Position numbers and translations under genes: made by a program | Notes under the pieces: model-generated | Told to the model about the DNA's origin: nothing | Databases searched by the model: none | Seen by the model: the letters and a program-made list of their open reading frames with translations, nothing else | Assembly: GCA_028622995.1 (NCBI GenBank) | Contig: JAJQJQ010000004.1 | Coordinates: forward strand, 1,798,001 to 1,862,000 | From: Panagrolaimus kolymaensis | Lineage: Eukaryota; Nematoda; Chromadorea; Rhabditida; Panagrolaimidae | DNA: 64,000 nucleotides | Reading direction: 5' to 3' | Shown here: one piece after another, positions 24,262 to 37,177 of the stretch | How the letters are laid out: each line of letters begins with the position of its first letter | How positions within the stretch are numbered: position 1 is the stretch's first letter

Positions 24262-26084
24262 AAAAAGCTGGCATATTTTTTCATTATTCCTTTTTATGGG
24301 GAAAAAATCTTTAGGTACCCAATTGTTTTTATTTTATTATTTTCGAACACTTTTCTTCTTCTTCTTTGTATTGTATTTTTTTATAATTTGTAATTAGTAT
24401 CATTTTCATCATCATCGAAAATTGCAATGATGTCTCTCTCTTCCTTCCACCTGATGGCCTTGCCTTTCTTTATATTTTTTTGTTGTTAATTTTAGACTTT
24501 GTCACACACCTATTTTTAATTTAAATTTTTAAACGTGTCTTCCAAAAAATTTTCTTTCCTTTCTTGACTTTTTTGCTTTAAAACATATCGACTAAAAAAG
24601 CCTTTTTTTTATCGATGATAGTATTAATTTACCGTAAACACCTTTTTTAATTTTATAAACTTTAGGATTTTGTTACATAATTATTTTATTATCTTGCTTT
24701 TCTTTCTGTAGTACAAAATTTATTGTAGTAGTTTTTCTTTTTTCCATTTTGTTATGTTGTTTGTTGTTTTCAATATTTATTTATTGATTTGTCTTTGTCT
24801 GTTTCTTTATATTTTAAAAGAAAAAAAATATTTTCAAAAAATTAATATCTTTCAGATATTTATTTTCTGTCTTTTTCTTTCACACTTTTAATTCTTTTTT
24901 ATCGATTCGCGCACTTTGTTACTAAACATATTTTTTGTTTATGAAGAATTTAACCTTATCAACTTATCAACCGCTTGATTCCAATCAACAAACAATATTA
25001 GTTTTGGTGTTTTTATTTTGTTATTTGTAAACGGCTAATTTTTCATATTTTATTATTATCAAACCTTTTCTGTTGCACAGGTTTTTTTATAAGGGTGGTG
25101 CCGGCACCATAAAATCCCTCTCTTCTTTTTTTTCAAGGCTTTCTTTTTCAATTATTAATTTTATATATTTGTGACTTTAGTCTGTTTTTATTTTCATTAT
25201 TACTTTAATTTAATTTATCCAAAAAGGCATGGCCCATCATCATCCGTGTTGTACATACATACACACACACACACTTTGCACACATTGCATTATTTTGAAT
25301 GTTAGTTGCCTTAGGCTTTAGAGAGTTCGAATATATGTATGAATGAATGTTTATTCATTTTTTTCTTCTTTTGACGATTTAATACTTTGAACCAATGATT
25401 TTAAAAAATAAATAAAGATATTGTTAAAAGTTTACCCTTGCTTGATTTTAACAATTAAATGAAAATGAAAAGCGTTATAATGGCTTTATAATAATATCAA
25501 AATATAATATATCAAAGTGGTGTTCATTTATCTTGAAGCTTGATTTTGTTAATATTACAGAAAGATTATTCTCTAACAAGAAGTGATTTGTTTTTTCTTC
25601 TTCAAAGCATTGTAAGATATCACAATGGTAAGTTTAATCCAAATAAAAATGAAATAATGATTTAATTACTTCACCTTGAATAGACTTCAAATATTTTTTG
25701 TATCTTCATGCTTGAAAGAATAATTCAGTATATTATGATTTTGCAGAATTTATTAATGAACATCCTCAATAGCCTAAACTTTATTAAAATTCAGTAAATT
25801 CCACAACAAAATTTGATAACAAAGTTATGTTTCTTCAATAATTTTTGCAAAAAAGGTAAATAGTGTTCAAAAATGGGCGTTGTCTGGTTTTCAAAAATAT
25901 TACTCTGATTCCATTTTAGAAATTCGACAACTTTGGCATCCATGTAAAATGATAGAATTAAACCAAATAAAAAAAGGTGGAAAAGAAATAAATTCAAATG
26001 AGTACTAAACCAACAAAATTTCAAAACTGAATTTATAAAATGAAAACACACATAAAAAACAAAAACAAAACAGAACAAAAAAAA
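24262..26084. other. intergenic region between convergent genes
   Basis: T-rich 3' flank of the 22-kb gene, then AT-rich spacer. It contains a short (AC)n microsatellite at about 25258-25275 and several AATAAA-type poly(A) signals. No coding exon was recognised. Confidence 0.6.
25258..25275. repeat. (AC)n microsatellite
   Basis: A short uninterrupted run of AC dinucleotides preceded by ACATACAT in the intergenic region. Nothing else is attached to it. Confidence 0.8.
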
Positions 26085-28539
26085 TTAATTTTTGGGTTTG
26101 ACAAAACGGTATTTGCGAGGTGCTTCGACAGTTTCTTTGACGGCTTCATTGACAGCTTCATTGATTGCTTGTTGTTGGATATTTTGGCTGACCTAAAAAT
26201 AAAAATTTAATGTAAAGTAACAACAATCAAACATACAATTCGTTCAGTTGGAGAATTATTATGTTGAGGTGCACCACGATTTCCACCTCCAAAAGGAGCA
26301 TCTTGACCACCTCGAGGTCCACCAAAAGTATATGCGTCAAATCCTCCACCTCGTTTATAAGAGTTGCCAGTAGAAGAAGTATGAGTGTAGCCAGAACTAT
26401 CTCCATTATTATTGAAACCACCGCGAGAATTACCATCAAATCCTCTTCCTCGTCCTCCACGACCAGAATATTCATAGCTTTGAGTTTGGTTGATAGCGGT
26501 ATCAGATGCTTGAATAAAGTTTCCATGACTACCTCGGTAGCTCGAACCATTATTCAATCCTCGTTCTCCACGACCAGAATATCCATAGCTTTGATTTTGA
26601 TTGTTAGCGGTATCAAATGTTTGAGCATAACTTCCACGAGAACCAGTGAATCCTCCACGGCCAGTATTGGAATTACCAGAATTAGCTGAAAAATAAAATA
26701 TTAAGATTAGCCAGAATTTTGAAATTTTAAATCATACAATGGTTTGCGAAACCACCTCGGAAATATGAACTATCACCGCGGTCACTATGACCAAATCCTC
26801 CTCCACCACTTCTTCCACCATATCCGCCAGTGAGACCTCTGCCGCGAGAAATAATATTTTTACCATAATTTGCGCGATTTGAGGAACCATTATGTACTTT
26901 GCGTATACCAAGGCGTTTTCGCTCGATACGTCGCAGAAATCTAAGGCTTGGTTGAACTTCACGAAAACGAGGGAGAGGAGCATAAGGTTCGAACCATGCT
27001 GGATCAATTGTTTGAATAGGATTAAAATCAGGGTCATACTTTCTAGCAACTAAAATTTTAGTATGAAACCCTGTTTACCTATGATAAAAAACCTACTCTC
27101 AAGATTGACAATTGGTGGTGGATCTCGACCTCTACCAGGTTGACGGATAAGAGGAGGATGAGGAATTTCCCATGGATCTCTGCCATTACAACCCCGAATA
27201 ACAAAACAAAACGGTGATTTATCTTCGAGAATCATAGGATGCTTTCTTCTTTTCTTACCTTCAAGTTGTTTCTGTTCATGAGTAATCTGATCATTAGAAC
27301 CAGCAGTAGGAGGAGCATTCAATTCATTAGAACCAGCAGCAGGAGCATTCAAATGATTAGAACCAACAGCAAGAGCATTCAAATCAATAGAACCAGCAGC
27401 AGGAGCATTCAAATCAATAGAACCAGCAGCAGGAGCATTCACATCAATAGAACCAGCAGCAGGAGAATTCAAATCAATAGAACCAGCAGCAGGAGAATTC
27501 AAATCAATAGAACCAGCAGTAGGAGCATTGAAATCATTGAAACCAGCAGTAGGATCATTTAAAGCAGATTTTTCTGTAGAGCTTTCTTTATCTTCTTCTT
27601 TTACTGAATCCAAAGCAGGAGGATTATCAAGAGTAACTTCTTGCGTTGAGATATCATTACTAATATCCTCGGTAGCAGCCATAGGTTCTGTGGTAACCGG
27701 TGATACATCAGAAAGCAACCGAACAGCGCAACTGGGAGACTTCATCAACTGAGAAAGGAAGGACTCCAGATTTTTTGGATAAGTGACGGCAGAAGCAATG
27801 ATTTGTGCAGACGTCACATCAAATGAATTAAGAATCCAACTAAAAAAGGTCAACTAATTAAATGAAGTAGAAAAAACTAAATATTAACTTACTTAATATC
27901 ATCCCGATAAGGGCGAGCAATCAACTCATCTGCACCATCGAGTACAAACAACTTGCAGTCTTTCAATCGCATAAGTCCTTGTTTCACAAGTTCAGCAATT
28001 CGATGTGGAGTACCAACAGCAACCGTAAGAGCACCAGCAACCCTTTTCTTGCAGGTTTCGAAATCTTCGTCATCAGTGAAAACACTAAAAGAACAACATG
28101 TTTAAATATAAATGGATGAGAAAATATTACCCAATAGAAGCTTCCGTAGTGACGATTGCATCAATAGTGTCTTTGATTCGGTGTGCAACTTCAGAAACAG
28201 GAGTAAGAACGACAGCAAGACACTGGTTGGTCGATTTTCCAATAGTAGCGTGAGCAATAAGAGTTGAAAAGATCAATCTTTTGCCGCTACCAGCTTTAGC
28301 TTGAACCAACAAATCTAAAAAAAGCTTTCATTATTGACAGTTTATGTAAAGAAAAACATACCATCTCCTCGAATGCCAATTGGAAGAGAGATCGCTTGAA
28401 CTGGATTTAGATACCAATATCCTTTTTCCTTCATTTTGTTACAGAGCTTTGGATCCATCAAGAGTTGGTCGAAGGATTTCGCACCAATACATTCAAAAGC
28501 TTGCAAATCATAAGAGTAAAAGTCAGAAGAAAACTTCAT
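26085..28539 (-). CDS. DDX20/Gemin3-like degenerate helicase with RG-rich tail
   Basis: Seven exons (28539-28362, 28314-28131, 28084-27893, 27839-27097, 27049-26738, 26685-26237, 26192-26085) give 721 residues. The first ~235 residues align by eye with the RecA1 domain of DDX20/Gemin3: Q motif region NPVQAISLP, LLVQAKAGSGK, VAVGTPHRI, FVLDGADEL, INWI and SAVTYP. Catalytic positions are altered. Motif I is AKAGSGKR (65-72, Thr to Arg), motif II is DGAD (170-173, catalytic Glu lost) and motif III is SAV (201-203). There is no RecA2 domain, so motifs IV-VI are absent. After it come an acidic linker, about eight 10-residue AAGSIDLNAP-like repeats, a basic segment, and an RG/FGG/YSGRGGRGRG tail typical of RNA-binding or condensate proteins. 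DDX20 works in SMN-complex snRNP assembly and small-RNA pathways; a scaffold role here is inference. An acceptor (28555-28556) lies 15 nt upstream of the ATG. Confidence 0.88.
27290..27560 (-). repeat. 30-bp coding minisatellite in the DDX20-like gene
   Basis: Tandem 30-bp units encode decapeptides of the form PAAGSIDLNA with variants (SIDVNA, SNHLNA, SNELNA). The units keep the reading frame, so copy-number change would lengthen or shorten the linker in 10-residue steps. Confidence 0.85.
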
Positions 28540-28556
28540 CTTCGTCGTAATTTTCT

Positions 28557-29084
28557 AAAACACGAATATGAATGAAAAACGCAAAAAGGAACACCAATAA
28601 AAGCAAAACACGATATACAAAACATTAACGAGAAATGAGATAGATAACTCAAGAAGAAAAAGAAGCAAGTTTGCCGAAAAAATGATTGAAAGAAAAATAC
28701 CTATGTAAACTAAAACTTAATGTTGCTTTATACCGTGTCTCTTTTTTCGCTCCCTTTTTCACAATCGTTTGAAGAACAAATCGTTTTTTGAAAAATTTTT
28801 TAGACCTTCAAAGTTTTTTTATAAGTCGCTGCTAAATTCAGTGATTTTCCATCTGTTTTTTTAATAGCATATAATTTTTTGACATTTAAAAAGAATACTA
28901 TTATTTACTTCAACGTGAATGATTGATTTTAACTTCTTTTTTTAAATTAGATACTTTTTTTTTTACAAAGTAATTTTTACAACACAGTATTTGGTTCTTC
29001 GAAAATGTAATAAACTTTTCTGTTTTAGATTTGAATTTGGTCAAGTTTATGCAAATTTTATTTGAAAATGAAAATGATTATTAA
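28557..29084. other. divergent promoter region
   Basis: About 530 bp separate the DDX20-like gene (-) from the small membrane-protein gene (+), so both promoters must lie here or in adjacent introns. The sequence is AT-rich, and no specific factor site was recognised. Confidence 0.5.
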
Positions 29085-29638
29085 ATGTTACTTTTCCATA
29101 TTCCATCCATTTCGTTGGTGATCAATCAAAGTGAAGAAGTGAAAATGTTTCGTAAACTATGGTTGGTTCTTTATGCAATGATGATCATATTTATAACTCT
29201 ACTGTTTCCTTCTCAAACAAAGGCTGATGAAAATGAAGTATATTGGGACAGCAAAATGCCAACTAATGAAGATACACCACCGTTGATGATTACAATCCTC
29301 ATTATTACTTTTACAATTTCAACTTTACTTTCATTGGGATCTTGTGTTACACTTTGGTTAATGTTCTTTTATCTTTATGGTAATATTTATCGAATTATGT
29401 GGTCATTGGAAGAAAAGCTTCGAATTGCAACTAAAAGATTATCTAATCGAAAATTTTGTGATGATATTATGGCACAAATGCGTTTAATGGCACCATATGA
29501 TAATACTCGTAATGATCAAGAAATAAGGTAATGATTTTCTTTTTGTATTATTTTTTTACTTGAAGTAACAAATGAATGATTTTCAGCACAATGCTGAAAT
29601 CTGTTTACCATAGTCAACCCAAAGCTGCTGCTCGATGA
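29085..29638 (+). CDS. small predicted membrane protein
   Basis: Exon 1 (29085-29527) joins exon 2 (29587-29638) with the frame maintained, giving about 165 residues from the first ATG. An alternative start at 29145 (MFRKLWLVLYAMMIIFITLL) places a signal peptide or anchor right at the N-terminus and is more natural. A second, longer hydrophobic segment (PLMITILIITFTISTLLSLG and onward) is followed by a charged, probably cytosolic tail ending SVYHSQPKAAAR. A poly(A) signal AATAAA follows near 29702. Family not recognised. Confidence 0.7.
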
Positions 29639-30266
29639 ATGATTTCATTATTGTTTTGTTTAGATGATAAATATTTTTTGTGTCTTTTATATGTTAAATG
29701 CTAAATAAAGGAATTGTCATGAATTGGAAGATATAAGTTAATCATCCACAAAAACTTTCTCAGTTGTTTTTGTGTTCAAATTGAAAGAAAGAAAAATCAG
29801 TTTTATTTTAATGAATGTATATGAAATATGTATTAAACGGTATAAAAGGTTGTAATCAATCTCCTTACAGAGGCATGAAGTATGGCAACAAAGCTTTGAT
29901 ATAAATATAAGCATTACTGAATTAGTGGGTTATATTTTTCCACATTTTGTTGTTTAATATTCTAATGTATTTAAAGAGACAGCAACAAACTAAAGAAATA
30001 AATTCAAGCAAATTTTAAAGCCAATTTTTTTTCTCATAAGTAACAAAAAGATTTTCTTTTAGCTAAAAAAATGTTATAGCGCCTCTTAGAAATTTTTTTT
30101 TTGAATTTCCCGCTCAAAATAAGTTTTCGCGAAATCTACGGTTATTTTCGCGCCAATTTTTATGCCTTTGACTTTCCCAATTTTTTGGTTCACTTTTCTT
30201 AACTTTTTTTAAAAGGATTTTGTTAACTTTTCTGCTTTGCATCTCTCTTCAATTTTCTACAACGTT
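29639..30266. other. intergenic region
   Basis: 3' flank of the membrane-protein gene and 5' flank of the SET-domain gene. No gene or RNA was recognised. Confidence 0.5.
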
Positions 30267-32109
30267 ATGCCGCGAACCTTGAGAAAACGTCATAAAAGTC
30301 TGAGTGAAATTGAAAAACGAACGATTAGTTCATCAAAGCGTGTATGCCGCAAACGTCCTGATCCACCAAAATGCAATAAAATGCCTGACTTCCTTCAAAG
30401 CTTGAACAAACCAGTGAAACTTTCAAAAAGCGAACATTATAAACTCAATATTCCTCTCGACAAACTTTTTCAAAACGTATGTTTATTTTTTACCTTTTTA
30501 CTATTGTCTCAAAAATTTGTTATATTTTTAGATTTCATTATCTAAATCTGAAGCTGGTTATTGGCCTGTAAATGGTATAGAGCCCTTTGGTCCAAATGAT
30601 GATGATGATTTTGTTGATCAAAGTGTTCTTGATCCAAATGAATCTGAAGATGTCAACGATCAAAGTGAAGAATCTGAAAGATTTCTCTTGTTGGATGATG
30701 TCATTGATCGTAAAGATGAATTCATAGGGCAAGTTAACCGATTTTCTAGAGGAACTTACTGAATTTATTATTTTAGAGGTGACTTTAACCAAGATTATGA
30801 CGTTTCTCGCATTTTGCTCAAGAACAAAGCCTCCAATCGCTATTTAGTCCTTTGGAAAGGCTATAAATTTATAGAAAATTCGTGGGTATCTGAACCGTGT
30901 ATTTCCATGTGCACATATTATGTAATTTTGTATTTAAAGCTATGTTTTCACTACCAAGTTCCTCATGTGTTTTTTCTAGATTAAGAAATTCAACATGCGA
31001 CGGGAAATTTGCTACGAGATCTTCCGCTCTTTATCGTCAGATGATCGTGAAAAATACCCTGGCTACTATGATACTTATGTCAATGGAATCCAAACTAGAG
31101 CCTTTGTTGAAAGCTGCTTGATGGAAGAAATTCTCTCAAAATCTTGTGAAAAAAATGGATTTGGTGATCTTTATGTTGAAAACTGGACGCGAGAACCTGG
31201 TACTAATCCAAAATTTACAGTATGTTTTTTCTTATTGTTTGTTATATTGATATTAAAAAATAAGTTTTTAGTTTATCGCACAAAATGTCTATTCACCAAT
31301 TACAACTTATCTTTTTGAAAAAGCTGATAACCCTATGAATTTATGTGAATGTGATGAATGTACGAGCAATGAAAAATGTCCTTGTATTAAGGTTATTATT
31401 ATTTTGGTCAATGCTTTAATGATGATTTTGATTTTAGTTTTCTACAACACGTAATGGCTATTTGCGAAAATCTGATCAACCGTTTATTATGGAATGCAAC
31501 AAAAAATGCAAATGTAGTGAGAAGTGTATTGGAAAATTATTCAAAGTGAGTTTTTTTTTGCACATTCCATTATTTATTTCAACTTTATTTTTAGCGTGGT
31601 CGTCGTCTTAATTTCCCATTAATGCTCTTCAAAACCGCCAATCGCGGATGGGGCATTCGAACATGTGTCAAAATTCCAGAAAATTTCTTTGTTGTGGAAT
31701 ATGTTGGAGTAGGTTCTTTTTGTTACTCGATTTTTTATTAACCTTCTTTTTTTTCCAGCTTATTCGTCATTTTAAAGAATGTGAAGACGTTCAAGATCAA
31801 ACATATCTCTTCAATATTGCTAACGATGATGGAAATATTGAATTTGTTGTTGACGCAACTCACTATGGTAATGAATCACGCTTCATCAATCACTCCTGTA
31901 ATCCAAATCTTGTTGTCATTTATGTCAAAGGCCTCCACTCTAATCCATCATATGCAAGACTTGTATTTTTCTCCTGTCGGGAAATTCAACCTGGCGAAGA
32001 ACTTACTTTCAATTACTTCCCGACGAAAGAACCTGATCTTTCACGTGGAACCGATAATGTACCAAAATGTGGATGTGGATATAAAAAATGCCGAAAATAT
32101 CTAATTTAA
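30267..32109 (+). CDS. SUV39-type histone H3K9 methyltransferase (chromo + SET)
   Basis: Eight exons (30267-30476, 30532-30728, 30777-30921, 30980-31219, 31272-31391, 31438-31545, 31595-31708, 31759-32109) give 494 residues. A basic N-terminus and acidic linker precede a chromodomain at about 143-184 ([24 protein letters not shown]), with two of the usual aromatic cage positions visible. A Cys-rich pre-SET follows ([14 protein letters not shown], then [11 protein letters not shown]). The SET domain has [21 protein letters not shown] (NHSCNPN at 422-428) and EELTFNY; the post-SET is CGCGYKKC. All SET landmarks for AdoMet binding and catalysis are present, so activity is expected. The role would be H3K9 methylation and heterochromatin. 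Intron 2 appears to use a GC donor (GG|GCAAGT). A poly(A) signal AATAAA lies near 32168. Confidence 0.93.
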
Positions 32110-33187
32110 CTGTTTTGATTTTGTTTTTTCTTTGTTTATTTTTTTATGTTATCATTTTTTCACTTTAAATAAATTCTTTAAAAACCAATTTTTGAGTTTT
32201 ATTTGCACTTTTTTCTTCGTAATTTTGTGATAATGATTTATGTTTGTATTGTTAGAATTTTGATTGATTTCATTAATCTAAAACTTAGCACACCGCAATA
32301 TTATGTTTTTGGTAATAAGTACATGGTGTGATTGCTTGCTTCTTTAATCTAAAATGTTTCAATGCAAAGAAGATGACCGTTACATAAATTAATCAAACAT
32401 GTTCCATCAAGTTTATGCGTTAATAAAAAACAAAATCGTAATAGAATATTGTAGTCGATCGACTGGGTTATCAAAAAAGGTTGCTTCATTTGATTTGTGT
32501 GTGACAGTTAGATCTCAAAATTAATAATTGATTGATTTTAACCCTATCATAAACAACGTTGAGAAAAACTTTTCATTTTCTTCTTTCATTCACTTTCTTA
32601 GGTATTCATTAATCTTTGTTGGGGTGTTTAGAAAGCAGACATTATTGGTGAAAGCTAATGCAATATAAAAACCCAAAAAGAAGGAAAGAAAAAAGAGGAA
32701 ACACAAACGGCGTGTTAGAAAATTGAATAAAGCTTCTTTTTTCTTTTTTTCTAAAAATGGTTGAGTTGTTGCTCCTTCCCATCCTCCTTTTTTTCTCTCT
32801 GTTGCCATCAAAAGCCACTACCACCAATGCTCATTCATTGTCGTTATTGAATTTTTTTTAATCCTTGCGCAGAGCTGTTTTTCATTTGTCAATACGCTGT
32901 AGCAACTACTAAAATTACTTTTTAAAGAACAATAAAAAAATCAATGAGCATACATACTTCATTTTTATTTTTTGTACTTAAAACACCTAACATACTAACT
33001 TTATAGTTGCACAACTTCCGCGTCGCTTTACTCAGACAAGAATTTGGTGAAAGTAAACAACAGTTGTTTCAATTTTTTTCGCCCATGATTCTTCTTTTTT
33101 CGAAAATTTATTTACATTCTTTTTTTCTCTCCAATTATTAATTCCGAAAAAGTTCCTCATCCTTTCATTAAAATCTTTTCGCTTTCG

Positions 33188-33260
33188 CGTTCAAATGGTT
33201 CAGTGGTTGGAACAATAGTCTTTAGCCTTTGAACCTTCCAGTTCGCAGCAGCCACTCTTT
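33188..33260 (+). repeat. weak tRNA-like / SINE-like remnant
   Basis: TGGTTCAGTGG (33197-33207) resembles an A box. CAGTTCGCAGC, about 42 nt downstream, resembles a degraded B box, and a TTTT run follows at about 33258. The acceptor ends do not pair convincingly, so it is at most a tRNA-derived remnant. Confidence 0.25.
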
Positions 33261-33430
33261 TCGTGGAACAAGAAGAACCAAATGATTGAAAAAGCGTGTC
33301 AATTGAATAAGAGTTCCTCAAGCTTTACGGTTAAGCATTGAGGATCTCTTAAAAAAGCATGATTAAATTCATTATTGCGCATTTTCTGATGGTTCAACTT
33401 TTTTTTCTTCAAAGTTTTATAAACACTGCT

Positions 33431-33434
33431 TCAG
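33431..33434 (+). promoter_or_regulatory. probable trans-splice acceptor (GNAT gene)
   Basis: TTCAG ends 12 nt before the ATG at 33447, with a long T-run upstream. Confidence 0.5.
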
Positions 33435-33446
33435 AGATTTGCAAAA

Positions 33447-34284
33447 ATGGATTCCGAACCATTTGAAGATGGATTAGTAATAATAAAAGCAACTCAAGCT
33501 GATTCCAATGATATTCTAAATTTTATATCGAATGACTTTTGCAAAAATGAACCCTTAACAAATGCTTTACAAGCGCAACCCGACGAAATGGAACCACTTT
33601 TTAAAGGTAATAAAAGCTTTATAACAAATACCATAATCACTTATTTTTTGTTTGCAGATTTGATAAACATATCTTTGGAAGAGCCATCGTTTACATATCT
33701 TGTGAGATCAAAGGAAACAAATCAAATTGCTGCAGTTCGAATGACTTCAATTTTGACCAGACCTTTTGAAAACCGTTCAGAAGAAGCACCAGAATATCCA
33801 TCATGGAAACCAAATAGCATTGCAAAACTTCTTGGTGAACTTGAACAAAAAGTAAAAACATTTTATGTAATTAAAATTGATGTAACACATTCATACTTTT
33901 TGCTTACTAATATTTTTATCAACAACAAAAATTTCTTGAAGAAAAATGCTATTCACCAATACATGTAATAATTTTTAGAGTTGGGACAAATTACCTGAAG
34001 TAAAAAAGCTTGCATCATGGATTATTATTTCTGTTCATGAAAATTATACAAGGCGTGGAATTGCTCGGCGAATGATAGAATATCGCGTGAATGATTTGAA
34101 AACAGCTGGTTGTGAAGGAATAATAACTGAAGCAACAGCTTTCAAATCACAACAAATGTTTCAAAAATTAGGTTACCAAACGCTTCATGAAATCCAACAT
34201 TGCGATTTCAAAGAAAATAATAAACAAATTTTTAAGTGTCTTGATAAAACTGATAGAGCAATTCTATGTTATAAACCTCTGTAA
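33447..34284 (+). CDS. GNAT-family N-acetyltransferase
   Basis: Three exons (33447-33606, 33658-33851, 33979-34284) encode 219 residues. The acetyl-CoA loop is seen as ENYTRRGIARRM, the R/Q-x-x-G-x-G/A motif A of GNAT enzymes. It is preceded by the beta-strand ASWIIISVHE and followed by GIITEATAFKSQQMFQKLGY, the usual helix-strand motif B. Overall layout resembles the arylalkylamine-type acetyltransferases of nematodes and insects, which acetylate biogenic amines; the substrate cannot be read from sequence. No signal peptide, so probably cytosolic. Intron 1 is 51 nt, a multiple of three and stop-free, so its retention would insert 17 residues. It converges on the polyubiquitin gene 123 bp away. 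Confidence 0.85.
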
Positions 34285-34407
34285 TAATAACAATGATAAT
34301 AATTTGTCAAATAAACACAAAGTTAAAAGAAAAGTAAGTATATTTATTCACAAGAAATTCATAATATAAGAAAAAAATCAGTAAACAAAAGATTCAAGAT
34401 GCAAAGT

Positions 34408-35442
<1,035 letters not shown>

Positions 35443-35446
35443 TTAT

Positions 35447-35448
35447 CT
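35447..35448 (-). promoter_or_regulatory. probable trans-splice acceptor (polyubiquitin)
   Basis: On the minus strand TTTTTTTCAG ends 15 nt before the first codon. It could be the 3' end of a 5' UTR intron instead. Confidence 0.5.
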
Positions 35449-37170
35449 GAAAAAAATATTTCTTAGAAAAATCACAAGGTTTTTAAAAAAAATATACACA
35501 CGAAATAATAAATGCGAACAATATCGATTGAAAAAGAGAGAGGAAGAGAAACACAACCGCTCAGTAGACGAAGCAATGAAGAGAATGACTGGTTGGTGAA
35601 CGAAAACGGAGGGAAGGCGGCTGCTTTCAATGCAAATATACTGAGAAAAACAAAAATCTATGAAAATGTACGCACAGGGTCAATCTAAATTGACCAAAAA
35701 GACAGACATACAAAGAATTCGCCTATTCAAGTGGACGAGAGTGGCACTGGCAGCTCGGGAAAAGGAAAAAGAAGCAGTGGAAAAAATTATGGTAAAAATA
35801 AGTGAGGTTACAGGCACTAACCAAAATGACTAGGTTTGAAGAAAGGCGAATGCTTTTATGAGAGATGAAAAAAGGGTTGGGAAAACAACTGATACAAACG
35901 AAAGAGAAAGAATTGTTGTGACACACATACGCTCTATAGAGATATTTCATCACGAGGTTCGCGAATGACCGAGAAATATGATAAAAAATAACGAGAGAAA
36001 ATATTTCAAAACAAATAATGAATCATTAAAAAATGGCAAGATTTTGTAAATTTTTCCCGAAAATTCATGGAAGCTTTAGTTTTCAACAAATTAGAATGTT
36101 GGAAGTCTTCTTTTCCAAAACACTATTTTCCCTAATAAACGTGGAGTTGGGGTGTGAGAAGGCTGAACACCAAACATTGACATTATTTGTTTTTTCAAAG
36201 AACTTTAATCACCAAAATACCCAAAATACTCGTGAAAAACATTACATTTTTTTGCAAAGCTGCCACATGATTTTTTAAAAACAAAATGTTGGTTTGAAGT
36301 ATTAAATAAAGTAAAAACAATATCAAAGTAATTAATATTGCAATTATTAGGGACATTGAAAAAAACTTCCTAATGAAAAAAGCATGTTTTCGTAAGAACA
36401 AGTTTATCCCAAATTTGACAAAATTAAATATTTGGTGATCTAAAAAGCCTGTTTTTCTTTTGGAAATCATTTTTTAACGTGAGTGGCTTTAAAAATTATT
36501 CCATTTTTCCAACAAAATTTTACTTTTTCTTTTTTTTTGCAAAGTAGTTGAGATTCAAACAAAAAAATGGTGAAACGATATTAGTATGGATGATACGTAA
36601 AAATAGGTCAACAGATAAATATATCTTAAAGATATTAGATATGCTAAGATAAAGGTTCATTGAAAACTAATGAAAAAACGCAACCTTTTAGATTGGAAGA
36701 TGATAGAAAAGGGAAAACGAAAAAGGTTTAAAATGAAAATAAAGGAACACGCAGCATAATGGCAATACATCCAAAACCCATAATGAATAAACATTCAGAA
36801 GCTTTGAAGCTTGGAAATGTTTGAAGTTTCATCGATATTTTTATGAAACTGATTTTGGAATTGATCGCTCAGTCTTTTGGATCCTACCAGGATCTTCTAG
36901 GATGTTAGAGGAAATTGAAAAGTATTAATGGCAAAATGTGATAAAAAATAACACAATTGATCATGAACGTATTTTTTCTTTTTTCTCGATAGCTTGTTTT
37001 CAATTCAAATATATTTTTTTGAATGAATCCAAACATTTTTATAGCTCATATTTTAGCTATCATTTCCTTTCTTTGCAGTGTACAAATACGAGTGCCTTTA
37101 AATTCACAGCGTGATTATGTTTGAAACGATCAATGAATTTATGCTATCTTTGCAATTATAATTTACGGTT
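35449..37170. other. intergenic region
   Basis: Upstream region of polyubiquitin (-) and of the mitochondrial-type gene (+), A-rich near the former. No convincing exon; short open frames here lack domains and splice context. Confidence 0.5.
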
Positions 37171-37177
37171 CTTTTAG
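37171..37177 (+). promoter_or_regulatory. trans-splice acceptor abutting the start codon
   Basis: CTTTTAG is followed immediately by ATG (37178), leaving no 5' leader between acceptor and start, as often seen for spliced-leader genes. Confidence 0.6.

Larger units (their letters stand above)
32110..33434. other. intergenic region
   Basis: About 1.3 kb without a recognisable coding exon. A weak tRNA-like stretch (33188-33260) lies near its right end. Confidence 0.5.
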
